Of a DNA stretch of 64,000 bases, positions 36,760 through 47,840 are shown piece by piece. The stretch is taken from NCBI GenBank assembly GCA_018894105.1, contig CM032125.1, positions 1,116,001-1,180,000 on the forward strand, in the 5' to 3' direction. A program made the position numbers and the translations under genes. Position 1 is the stretch's first letter, and every line of letters starts with the position of its first letter. The notes below the pieces were generated by a model. The model was not told where the DNA came from. It did not search any database and saw only the letters and a list, made by a program, of their open reading frames with translations. This DNA comes from Jacaranda mimosifolia (Eukaryota > Streptophyta > Magnoliopsida > Lamiales > Bignoniaceae).

Positions 36760-36965
36760 AGCTTGATACGCGGTAGATGTCTAAGAGTATCCCTAGCACA
36801 TAGCAGATGTCCAAGAGTATCCCTGGCACATCACTCATACTTAGGAGTATCCCTAGCATATCGCTGATACATGGTAGATGCCTAAGAGTATCCCTAGCAT
36901 ATCATTGATACCTAGGAGTATCCCTAGCATGTCATTGATACCCAAGAGTATCCCTAGCGTGTCCC
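36760..36965. repeat. Internal repeat array of the host LTR-like element
   Basis: Six units of the type 'gatacctaggagtatccctagca', about 30-50 bases apart; diverged homologue of the array at 21690-21975. Confidence 0.8.
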
Positions 36966-38780
36966 ATATACATAAGCATTCTGCTAGGATTGGCACTCAG
37001 CCCAAACATATCTCCATACATATAATAGATATCAATCAATCGATACATATTTCCAAGCATATATCCAAATAACGAAATAATCAAATAACAATACGAACAA
37101 ATAACAAGACAGTCAGATAACAGAATGATCAGATAACAAGATAGTCAATTAATAGAATGATTAGATAACAGACAAGAGTTCTAAGCGCTAGAACAAATAG
37201 AATTCAGAATCAATATCAGGAGATAATCCTTATAAGGGTATTCTAATCAGTTAACAGATAACGTGCAAGATTATGAACAATTCATAGATTTTAATAAACA
37301 CGATTCAGTACAATACAGAAACAGAAACCCACACAGGGGTTTATCACAATAATAGATAGGTGTATTCAAATGCCAGATTGGTAGACACTTATCTCTGTAT
37401 GCTCAAAAAATGCGATCACAATCAGTAGCTTACTGGTCCGCAGGACCCACTTCTTTGTCACCTAATCAATAGAGTATATCCACAATCAAAATCCTTATTC
37501 ATCCTTAAATAAATATAATTATACCATTAGAGGTCTTAAAATCACTAGTTTATCAATCAACACGATAATTAAGATTCAATCAGTACTAGCATAAGGGCAT
37601 AATCAGGTCCTTAATTATATAATTAACATCAAATCATTATCCCAAATCAAAATAACAGCCCAATTATCTTAATTAACCTAATTATTGTTGCTTAGGTCTT
37701 AGATCCATAAAATTAGAGTTTTTAACACCTAATCCACTTATTTAACCAAAATTATCATATAATATACTAAATTCAAGTCCGCTAAATGGTTAAAATCACA
37801 CATGCCTAGTTTACAAGTCCAATTCTTATATCAATTCTTCATCCTCTTTGACATAAAATAAGATTTAAGGATTCCTCTTCCAATTAACTCAATTAATCGC
37901 AAGATTATCATATAATAATACAAATCTGGGCTCAATAAGATATATAAATACACATGCATGATCGAATCTTGATGCCATATCCTATTTCATACTCCCATTT
38001 GCGCTACAACACATGATTTAGCAAGAATAAAACAACACAAGGAATTTAATCCAACTTTTACCCAAATCTCCTTATCAAGACGTCGAAACCACAAACTAAT
38101 TCCACTACTAAAACCACCGCAACGAGATAAAAAAGCTATCTTGGAATTGTCGTTGTGCTGCCACCAGAATAGGCTAACTTCACCGGTCCTGGGAGTGAGG
38201 GGAAGAGGTTTGGAAGGTTGGTTTACGGGTTTGGGGCATTGCCTATGAGGTCAAGCCACCAAGCTCCATACTTTGATCTTAGTTTTTGGCCATTACATTG
38301 GTGGGTTGTGCAAAAAAATGGTATGGTTATGTTCTATGGGAAGAGAGGAAGAGATTGGTACCATTTTTGCTAGGTTTCAGGGCACCAGAGAGAGGAAATC
38401 ACAGTGGTGCATGGGGTGAAAATGAAGAATAATAAGGGTTGACTTGCTATTTATATGGTTACTTTCTATAATTCAATTTTTGACCCACAAAGTTTTTTCC
38501 AGCTTACATTTACACCCTCCAAATCTTGCAATCTCCTCAATTTAGCCCCTTAACAATTTGAGTGTGTCGCATTGACCCATTAGACTTAGATTAGTACCAC
38601 TAAGACCCTAAAACTTCTAAAATACTGTTCAAATCAAGTCTTGTCTATTTATGAATTGACCCCAAAACTTTTAAATTTTCATACAATTAAGTCATTTTTA
38701 TTTATTTTTCAAGCCCTAAAATATGACCAACCAATATGTTGATTTCTAAATACTTAATTTCCAATTTTAGGGGTGTTACA

Positions 38781-38785
38781 TTTGT
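38781..38785. repeat. Target-site duplication of the LTR-like element in NLR G (right)
   Basis: TTTGT, identical to 32838-32842. Confidence 0.93.
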
Positions 38786-39771
38786 ACTCCAAACACCATC
38801 CATTACAATGAAATACCTATTACCCTTTAATCTTTTGTGTACAAAGTCTCTCAGTAATTCATTGCTCTGTCTAGATCTTTTGGCTTTCGTGGAATCTAGG
38901 AGGCTTGAAAAAGTTTCCTATTCACTATAATCTTGTGATACTATGACCCAAGCACAAATATCAAAGTGCTCCAAAATTAATCAATCATCATAAACATTTA
39001 TGGCAAGCGTAGTCTTGCTAATGCCTCCCACAACGAAGATGGAAATGACTTTGAGTTTGGATGATTCTCCACAAGCTTGGCCTTTATCGCCATCAAGTCA
39101 TCATCAAAACCAACCATTGCTTCCTTGCTAGTGGGTGCCATTGTCCTTGATGACGAAGTACCAGCAGAAGAATCACTGGGATGCATCACCTTTCTTGCCT
39201 CTTTTTTCAAATCTTTAATGTTAGAATGAAGCCTAAGTTTCTTATACTTTTTCCCAGTCTTGACGATGAAGAAGCAGCAAAAAACTCTCTTACTTTCACA
39301 TCTTTGGCTCCAATGCTATTCTTGATCTTCATCACCTCTCCGGCAATTAATTCAACATTTTTTGTTTCTTTTTTCCACTTCTTAGAATCAAAGGATATGC
39401 CAAAAATAAATTTCCCCGCTTCTTTTGAACCACATAGACAAGCCACTTTGATGGTGTGGAAACTTAGCACTTTCAGGTACTGTAGTGGACTTGGAGAAAT
39501 GATATAGCTGAATTTGTTTCCACATAAAATATTCAATAATATCTTCTGCTTCATTTGCTACATCCCTCATTTGTTCTTCCAAACTATTGGCTTTCTCTGG
39601 AAAATCTTCAAGAAAAGCTTGCAAGGAGAGAATGCGTTTGTGGATGGATATGGTTTTTTTTTTTTTTTTTTTTTTTTTGGTTTGATGAAGAGAAATGGAG
39701 TATTGATCTTTGTGATCATGTAGTAATTTATCTATGGTTTGTGAAAGGGAAACAAAAACAGCATAAGCCAT
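38786..39771 (-). pseudogene. NLR G, 5' part: coiled coil and P-loop half of NB-ARC (broken)
   Basis: Start ATG at 39769-39771 (MAYAVFVSLSQTIDKLLHDH). The coiled coil is interrupted by an A/T homopolymer at 39655-39679 encoding a poly-Lys run, then continues AFLEDFPEKANSLEEQMRD and NEAEDIIEYFMWKQI. After frame changes come VGFDDDLMAIKAKL and a P-loop reading VGGISKTTLA, with the Gly before the catalytic Lys replaced by Ser. The insertion of the LTR-like element follows, right after a degraded kinase-2. Several stops and frameshifts make it non-functional regardless of the insertion. Confidence 0.9.
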
Positions 39772-40160
39772 CTCAAATCAGAATGAAGGAACAATAACAA
39801 CAGCCAAAAGGGATACCTTAGAAGAGACTAGAAAGAGAGAAGAAAAGAAATTTAGAGATAGAACTGACTGATCTAAATTATACCAATGTGCAAAACAAGA
39901 CTTTGAGTGACCAATAACGTTTGCTGGAAATAATCTAATGTATTGATAATTTAGAAATAAAAATATATTGACAAATATGATAACCAAAGAGAAAATATAA
40001 TGCAATACGAATCATAATACAAAAATAAGCTTAAGCTTAATACAAAAAGCACATGTAATGTAAGCCGAATAAAGTTGTCATAAGACATCATTTTTTCTGT
40101 GTACACTTTGTAAAAGGAGCATTATTCTCTTTTGAAATGAAAGTTGGCCACTGACCCATG
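39772..40160 (-). promoter_or_regulatory. Conserved 5' flank of NLR G
   Basis: Carries the shared leader (gaaatttagagatagaactgactgat), 'gagaaaatataatgcaatac', a variant AAGCTTAAGCTT palindrome near 40027-40038, and gaaatgaaagttggccactg near 40136. It has the same order as in A. Promoter function is inferred. Confidence 0.4.
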
Positions 40161-40529
40161 TCTGTCTGAATTCCATTTCTTTTCTGGCACTGACGTTCGT
40201 GTCTCTATTGTTAAAGAATCAAGTAATTACTTTTCAATATCTAATAAAAATTATGGCAATAATGCCCTATGTGATTAATCCTTGTACACGTACGTCTTAA
40301 ACTAATGTGTCCCAACTTTTTATTGTGCATCTTGCTAAGTGTTCTGGACTTGTTGCGTCACTGTCACATTGCAAAAACTTGTTCCCATCAATTGTGGGCA
40401 TAATCTTATACCTAGTAATAAATTTCGCACGTCTGGCGAGTTCACACGGCTGCCATAGTAGGGTTGACACATCTCGATTGCTTACTATGTAAAAACTTAT
40501 ATATTACAGGCTATATATATACACACACA
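40161..40529. other. Intergenic sequence
   Basis: No gene recognised; moderately AT-rich, ending in (TA)n(CA)n next to the Helitron-like end. Confidence 0.4.
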
Positions 40530-40570
40530 CTAGAAATGGTGCACCGCACGAGATGCGGTGCTGTGGCCAA
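40530..40570 (-). mobile_element. Helitron-like 3' terminus (minus strand)
   Basis: On the minus strand an 8-bp perfect hairpin (GCACCGCA / TGCGGTGC, 5-base loop) is followed by ACCATTT, then CTAG, then T. This is the arrangement at Helitron 3' ends. The body would extend to higher coordinates; the 5' TC end was not located. Confidence 0.6.
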
Positions 40571-42000
40571 GATCCTATGCATCATAGAAATTTTGGCATT
40601 ATTTTTAAATAAGAAGTAATTTTATTTTTTGGATTCTATTGGACTTAAATCATAGAGAAGAAAATAAATGTAGAATAAAGAATTTATATTATGAGATACA
40701 CGATTTGCTATTTTGACAATTTTTTAACTTGTCATTTTGGTCATTATAGCACCAACTCCTAGATTCTTTTTTCCCCAGTTGTTGAGTAGTTCATTTAGGT
40801 TCCGTTTACTTTGAACTATTGAATTGGATATATTATTTTATTTAAACTAATTCCATGCATAATTTATGCAATATAAGTTCAATATTAATACCCTAATCTA
40901 TCATGAGACAAGACATTCCACCTAAATGGTACAATATTCTTATTCAACTTCTTTTACCATTTATTAATAAAAATAAAATGTCCAATTTATCTCCATATCT
41001 TTAAAACAAATCACACTAAATATTATTCTTTAAATTATTGTTTTGGTTGGCAAAATAAAAAAATAAAATTAATTTACTTAAATATAATAAAAATAAAATT
41101 AGTATTGTGAAGATTGTGGTAAAATAAAATAAAATTAAATGATTTAAGTTTCTAGACAAAAGACATTTATTTGAATAAACTTAACGGATTGTTTTCTTTA
41201 AATTATTAATTGGTTGGCAAAACATAAATAAAATTAGTTTACTTAAATATTAGAAAAATAAAATTAGCTTTAGGTTGGACTGGAGTTTGAGGAAAAATAA
41301 AATTCAATTAAATTATTCAAATTTTGTGGACAAATGTTATTTACTTGAATAACTCAATATTTTGTTTTGTTTAAATTATTAATTTGGTTTGCAAAACATA
41401 AAAAGATCCATCAACTAACAAAAAAGAAAAAGAAAACTTTGGATTTGTTGTCAACCCATGTTATATTATTTACAACTCATAATAAGGTACTTCTGAGTTT
41501 TTGAGACAAAGAATATCTTGATAAAATAGATATTATAGATATAATAGTCCATTAAAATACACAGGTTAAGTTATTATTAATTAATTTATCATTTGAATAA
41601 TTATATGAAGTATTCATAATATTTATCTAATTATTTAATCCCATCACTCATTTAATCTTGTATCTTATTAATTATTTCTTATCCCGCAACACAAACTAAA
41701 CAAGAATTGAGAGATTTACCCTTCTAATCAAATATGATATGCAGCTCAAAATATCTTTCAAAAATGAAATAGGATTATTATTAGCTTGATTATCTCATGG
41801 TCCTTTGTAACTTTAAACTTTATTGTTTTCCAATTATCCTATCATTTCTTTTGGAATTAAAAATATATATTATCAATCAACTTTTTAAACTTGTATATAT
41901 TAATAAATATGTCAAGATTATATGTTGTGCAAATATCACAAATCTTCAAGTTGGTAAATAAATTCTTAAAAAAAAAAAAAAAAAAAGTCGATAAATAAAT
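40571..42000. other. AT-rich intergenic sequence
   Basis: No gene. The words aattattaatttggttggcaaaacataa...aaaataaaattag recur three times at about 41030-41400, a loose repeat of ~150-170 bases. An A-run is at 41967-41985. Confidence 0.5.
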
Positions 42001-42800
42001 GAACTTCTTTACGGTGGCTTTTACCATTCAAGCCAGCATTCACAAATTGAAATGATTAAAGAAAAAGCACACAAAAATAAAAACATCACTTTATAATGTC
42101 TTAAACTATAACTTGAAACCACATAAGCTACTGATTGTCCATAAGGAGTAAATTTCCTGGCGTTTCCTAGCGTCAAAACAACCTGAACTTGTAGCAGATA
42201 TATGAAAACCAAATTACCAAGAAAAATTCATTATCCAATGTTGGGGTCAACCATGGAATAAGCCTTCAGTCCTCCCATGCCAAGCCTCCAAAATATCACC
42301 AAAAAAAATTCTGCATCTGAAGCAAATTCTGTACGGCAGCAAAGTGCAATCCCACCAACATTGCGCAGCAACATTCTTAATGCGTGAGTAGTGGGTCCAT
42401 CCAACAAATTCTAATCCTCATCCACCATGTCAGCATGTTGTTCCATGCATTTCCAGTCCCTGCTCAAATGATATGCCACTGCAGCAGGTTATCATAGTCA
42501 TTCCCTGTACGAATGGAGCCTCCATGCATCAAACTTCTCCAAAAGAAGGCTCCATGCACATCAGTGCTATTTTCAATGCCCAACCATACACACAGTGTCC
42601 ATCCGATCAGATTCCAACAATAATAGCAACAGCAATATGAAATTCCTCCCATGTATAACCCCATTCCCAAGAAGGAAGCATCCATACAAACCTCATATAT
42701 CCAGCATTTTCAAATGTTGGCTCACTTTTTAACAACTCAAAAGCCATTTGCAATTGTGCAAATACCAGCAACATGCAAAGAAATCTTAACTACCGTGCAG
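42001..42800. other. Patch of balanced base composition, unidentified
   Basis: Distinctly less AT-rich than its surroundings, especially 42240-42680. The minus strand has a 73-codon open frame (42464-42685; Cys/Trp/Gly-rich) without a motif I recognise. It may be a decayed gene fragment, possibly carried by the Helitron-like element whose 3' end is at 40530. Confidence 0.35.
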
Positions 42801-43102
42801 AAACTTAATCACTTAATTGTTCGTTGCTAACATTTTTAAGTAGTATTAACGCTAGAAAAAATACACGTTGCTAGAAAAAGAGTTTGCTGTTAAACAATTA
42901 ATATTTCAAATAAGTGGTTCTCCAGTGAAATTTATAGAAGTGGATTGTTTTCAGTTTTTTAACAGTGTTGAAAATGAAAATGAGCTTTAAAAATAAAAAT
43001 AGGGGACCTTAAAAAGTGTTTGGTATTCTAAAACACTTAAACAAGAATATCTTATAACGTGAATAAGCTTATACTTTTTTTTTCCTTTTTTTAAAGTAAA
43101 CT

Positions 43103-43458
43103 GAGAGGGTGTGTGGCTAAACTTATTTAAAAGGTCTTACAAGTTCTTTTATCTTATAAGATGTTTTTGGAGCATATAAGATGCTAGATCTTTTTTTAAA
43201 AACAAGTTGTTAAGATGTTTGAATAAAATAAGATTTTTAAAGCTTATAAGATGTTGGTAAAGACAATTTTATAATTAATATGATTAAAATTAAGAAAATT
43301 TGTCAAAATTTTAAAAATAATTAAGGAACTTCTTACTTTTTTAGGAGCTTATAAGCTCTTTTTTTAAACAAATTACCAAATATTTTTAAACATCTTATAA
43401 ATTCTTAAATATCTTATAAGATGTTTTGAGAATCTTATAAGTTTACCCAAACTAAATG
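43103..43458. mobile_element. MITE-like element
   Basis: Begins GAGGGTGTGTGGCTAAACTT and ends aagtttacccaaact, so the ends are rough inverted repeats. The interior is made of cttataagatg words in both orientations. Same family as 24440-24812 and 62893-63275. Confidence 0.5.
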
Positions 43459-44713
43459 ATTAATATATATAGTTTGGGTTTAAAAAAAAAAAAAAACTAT
43501 GTACAGATATTGAAGTATAAACAGTAGGGAATTCATTTGGATTTTAAAGAATATTCTGATAAGGTTAGTAATCTTATTTTTGTGTTGCTCCTTTGAAACT
43601 CCAGCATCATATTCCATTTATTGTTGCCTCCAACATAGTTAAGAACAATTTAAGCCAATCTCTTTCTCTTTGTAAGGATTGCACCATATATATGACCTCT
43701 CCATCTCATTCATTTATTTCATTCAACATATGTGTTATTCATCTCAAATTTAGTATTTCGAATATTTCTTATAGAGATATTGTCTTTCTTTATCACTTCT
43801 AGTACATAGAAAAATGTTCTATAAGCATTAATTTGGAGACGTGGTCGCTTCCAATGTTTTATAAATTTTGGAGATGGTTGAAGATTAACAATTAAATATA
43901 TTCAAATTGAACTAAAAAGTGCTCCGCATTAAATCTGGAGCAGAGACCCTCTAAGCACCTTTGAAATGCTTAATTTCATTATTTATTTTCTTCATCACTT
44001 TAGGTTTTGTTAATAGTCTCTCTATCATATTTGTTGTAGATATACTTGTATCATATTTCATTGGTCTCACTATAAAATATATCTTCATATTGATATGAAA
44101 ATTGTATATGAATAACGAACTAACCACTGGTGATTGAGTTCTGCAATAAGTACTCTAATTATTACACAATCTTTTTTGTTAAACTAGATGCACATATTTT
44201 CCCTAAATAGTGCTTTCATAATATGAGGTGTATAAAGACATTAGCATTTTCCATCAATCGTACCAGAATTATACTTGTTTACATCTATACATAATCCATG
44301 CATCATCTGTTTAAGAATTAAGTCGTACAGGATAAGATGTTTGGAAGTTTCATATACACAAATCTATTATAGTAATCTAAGCTTGTAATATTGTACTTTA
44401 GCTTTAGAATTATCACCATATGAGCATGTAGCAATATCCATTTTTTTTTCTAATTTAGACATATGCAACAATTTTTTCCAAATATTTAATTCATAATTAA
44501 TAACAAGCATTTCAGACTTTCTATTTGCTCAAAAGATTCTGGAGGTTAAATTTGGTGGATCTTGAGCTCTTTAACCATTGTAGAGGTTTTCTTGTCTTTT
44601 CATTTTTGGTTGCAAGTTATTGTAATAAAAAGATATATTTTTCCAAATGTTTGGACTAATACTAATACATTAAGATATATATGATGCATATCTCTTGAAT
44701 CCCAATAAAAGAT
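43459..44713. other. AT-rich intergenic sequence
   Basis: No gene recognised. It is somewhat less AT-rich than other gaps and could be a decayed retroelement, but no protein motif survives in any frame I followed. Confidence 0.4.
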
Positions 44714-45589
44714 TGTAACACCCCCAAATTGGGTATTTAGAAAATAAGGATTTAGAAAATCAAAACATTGATTTGACAAAAAAATTAGGACTCAAAAAAT
44801 AAATAAGAAGGACTTAATTGCATGGAGATTGAAAGTTTTACGGTCAAATCACAATTTGACAAGACTTGATTGACCAACATTTGGAAAGTTTTGTGGGTTA
44901 AAGTGGGAATATTTTGGGTCAAATGGGTGGATATGAGTCAAATGGGTGGATATGAGGCACTAAGGAGTTCGGGGACTGGAATTGAAGTGGGTTGAACTTT
45001 GAAGGACTTAATTGAAAGTTAGGCAGAAGTTTTGGGGGTCAAATTTGGATTCCAAAAAGTTGTTCCTTATATAGCAATTCACCCCCCAACCACCACCAAT
45101 CTTTTTTCATTTCATCACCGAGCATCACCATTCTTCTCTTCTAGCTATTTTCTCTAACAGCCCTCGAATTGTGAAACAATCCTAACCAAAGCCTTTCCCT
45201 CACCACTAGGAACCCAACCATACCTCATGCAACTTGAGATCACCGATGAGCTATCGGGAAATTGAGACTAAAGGCTGAGCAGAGGCAGCGAGTGACGGGC
45301 GCGGCATTGTCGATAGAGTGAGCTCAAGATTTGCAGTGGATTTTGTTCCTCTTAGCTCAAGAAATGATTTTGAGTATTCAGTTTCAGAAAATTAGTTACG
45401 AACAGCGGAGAATTTGGACAAATAGGCAGTAGCAGCATTGAAGTGTCAGTTTCATTTTTTGGCCAATCACCCATCAATTCTACAACAATTGGAAAAATTG
45501 AGTTGGGGTTTTGGTTAGTTGAGCAAAAATGCAACTTTTGGTGGTGGTGTTGGCACTACAACAAATTATACTTTTGGTAATGAATAATT

Positions 45590-45985
45590 TCGTTATCGTA
45601 AGTCTGAAATTCATTATCCAAAATATTGGTAACAAATTTTTCATTACTTCAGTTTAATCCCCTAAAGCCCATTGCAAAAAGCCTTAGTAACGAAATTTAT
45701 GGTTCGTTACAAATGATAAATTTATGGCGACAAAATGTATTGTTATCAAAAATATGATATTAGTAATAAAAAAGTGTATTAATTACAATAAATTTTTATA
45801 GTGTAACGAAATATTTAGTTACTAAAATATTGATAATTTTGTTGCATTTTAATTCAGTATAATTACTAATTGTTTATGTAACAAAATAATTTGTTACAAA
45901 TAGTTAAATAATATTTTAATTCAAAAATAAATATTTTGTTACTAATAGAATAGATAACTAAGAGTTTCATTACGAAAGAGTGTAA
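45590..45985 (+). repeat. Left subterminal repeats of the CACTA element
   Basis: More than ten short words of the type gtaacgaaat, tcgttac, tttgttac and taacaaa in both orientations. The mirror region is 54000-54355. In En/Spm such words bind the element's own protein. Confidence 0.75.
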
Positions 45986-46004
45986 TACATTAATTTTTTG
46001 GGCC

Positions 46005-46565
46005 CAATATAGCTTGGGCCAGCTTTCAAGCCATTAATTTTTTAGGTTTGGTCCAGCTTTCAGGCCATCGGCCTTCCGCTTGCGTACTGGGCCTTAGGCT
46101 ATGCACTGGACCGAGAGTTGGCTTGCTTTTTAGGCTTGGGCAGCTTTTAGGTCATCGGGCCTTCGACTTGCGGACTGGGCCTTCGACTTGCGGACTGGGT
46201 CTCAGGCTATACACTGGACCAAACGAGGCTTGGTGTTCCAGGCTTGGGCTAGCCTTCGGGAGATCATGCTCCAATTTGGGCTGCCACAAAAGTGCTGCCA
46301 TGCATATGGATGGGCCACTTCACATAAGTGAACACTAGGCCTGAGCCCCGCTGGACCCAAAGCAACTTGACGTTCCAGACTTCGGCCAGCTTTTTGGCAA
46401 TCGGCTCCAGTTTGGGCCGCTACATACAGGCCGCCATTTATATGGACGGGCATTTCACATAGGCGAACAATGGGCCTAAGGCTATGCACTGAACCAAAGG
46501 AAGCTTGGTGTTCCAAGCTTGGGCCAGCCTACAGGAGATTGGGCTCTGATTTGGGCTACTGTATA
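46005..46565. repeat. GC-rich imperfect repeat block inside the CACTA element
   Basis: Units beginning ggcttgggccagcttt...ggccatcgggcctt...gggccttaggctatgcactggacc recur about five times at 46010, 46048, 46131, 46238, 46380 and 46516, with units of varying length. The composition is unlike the surrounding AT-rich DNA. Long open frames in it arise from the low AT content; no protein motif is seen. Confidence 0.75.
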
Positions 46566-47640
46566 AGGGCCGCAATGCTGAACTCTAGGAAGCAAATCAT
46601 CCAAAACTACTAGAAGCAGCGTCGATCCCACGCCAAGGCACCAACAGCAGCAAGCATCTAACCTTCTTGGCTGCATCCTCCGAAAGTTAAAACTACCCTT
46701 TGCTAAAGCACTTTTTCATCTCTTCCATATATAAAGCTCTTAAGTAATTTAACATGTTATCAAGCAAACATTATTTTATTTTTAAAAATAAAATAATAAT
46801 TATCATTTGAATAAATAAAATAAAAGTATCAAATAGTGACTAAAAAAATAAACAGAAAGTATGGAAAAATTATATAACATAGCTGCATGAAGCAAAGAAA
46901 TTTTATTACATATATGTATATATAAATTTTATTACATATACGAATAAAGGAGTAATATTTTTGCATTGTGAGTTTTGGGTAAAAAAAATATTATAATAAT
47001 TCATTTCATTAATCAAAATATATAATATTAACAGACAAGTAGAAATATAGACTAAGTATGTGTTTGGCTAACTTTTTAATGAAAAGATATTATAAGAATT
47101 TTTTAAGCTTTTAAAAATATCAGATTTTATCTTTTAAAATAAGCCTTGCAATGTATGAATAAAATAAAAACTTAAAATTCATATGGTCTAAATTGTTATA
47201 GGAGTATATTCAAATTTTAAAATAAGTGAATACCTCTTTACATTTTGCAGAAGAGCTTATAATATAAAACACTTCATTTTAGAAATTTATAAAAAAATAT
47301 TTATAAGAAATAATTGGCTTTACATATATATATATATATATATATTAAAAAATTATGGATAAAACCCTTTAAAGTAAAAAACAAAAGGCAATCTAATAAG
47401 CAAAAGAAACAATATCATTAATGATGGCGGTTTAGAAAAACCAATGTGAAGTTATTCATTCAGTGGCAGTTAAAATAACTACTGCCATTTATTATGAATT
47501 TGGCGGTGGTTTTTCAAAATCATCACTAAATGGCTAATTCAAAGATGGTTTGAATAAATCACTGCTTAATCACCATCAAATTAATATTTTGAGGCGATTA
47601 AGATAAACCGTCACAAAATATATACCACGATTAACCTTTT
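46566..47640. other. CACTA interior: unassigned sequence
   Basis: A short GC-balanced tail to 46700, then AT-rich. The piece at 47400-47630 (ggcggt...aaccgtcac words in both orientations) resembles the end of another DNA transposon but is undelimited. (TA)n is at 47322-47345. Confidence 0.4.
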
Positions 47641-47840
47641 TTTTTGTGTGTATATATAACATATATGTAAATAAGTATGAATAAAAAATTATATTTTATA
47701 TATTTATAAATATTAAATATTATTTAATTTGAAATGAATAAATAGAAAAAAAATAGATAAAATAAAAGTAATTTAAATTTTATTGACAAATTTATATATA
47801 TGTATATTATATATATGTGAATAAGTATAAATAGAAAAAA

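Larger units (their letters stand above)
32843..38780. mobile_element. LTR-like element in NLR G, itself interrupted by a second one
   Basis: Ends are TGTAACGCCCC on the left and GGGGTGTTACA on the right, with a TTTGT 5-bp duplication. Without the nested element it is about 2.9 kb, the length of 20989-23954, with which it is colinear and in the same orientation (shared ends and internal repeat array at 36760-36965). No retrotransposon proteins. It lies just after the kinase-2 codons of NLR G. Confidence 0.85.

Noticed and set aside
36760..36965. Regular short repeats as a CRISPR array.
   Set aside because: Units are imperfect, spacers are not unique sequence, and the host is a plant; the array is internal to an LTR-like element.
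20989..38780. Elements at 20989 and 32843 as the 5' and 3' LTRs of one retrotransposon.
   Set aside because: Each has its own different 5-bp duplication (GGTTA, TTTGT) and NLR genes lie between them.
46048..46676. Open frames in the GC-rich CACTA block as genes.
   Set aside because: The repeats are imperfect and shift frame between units; no start context or motif.
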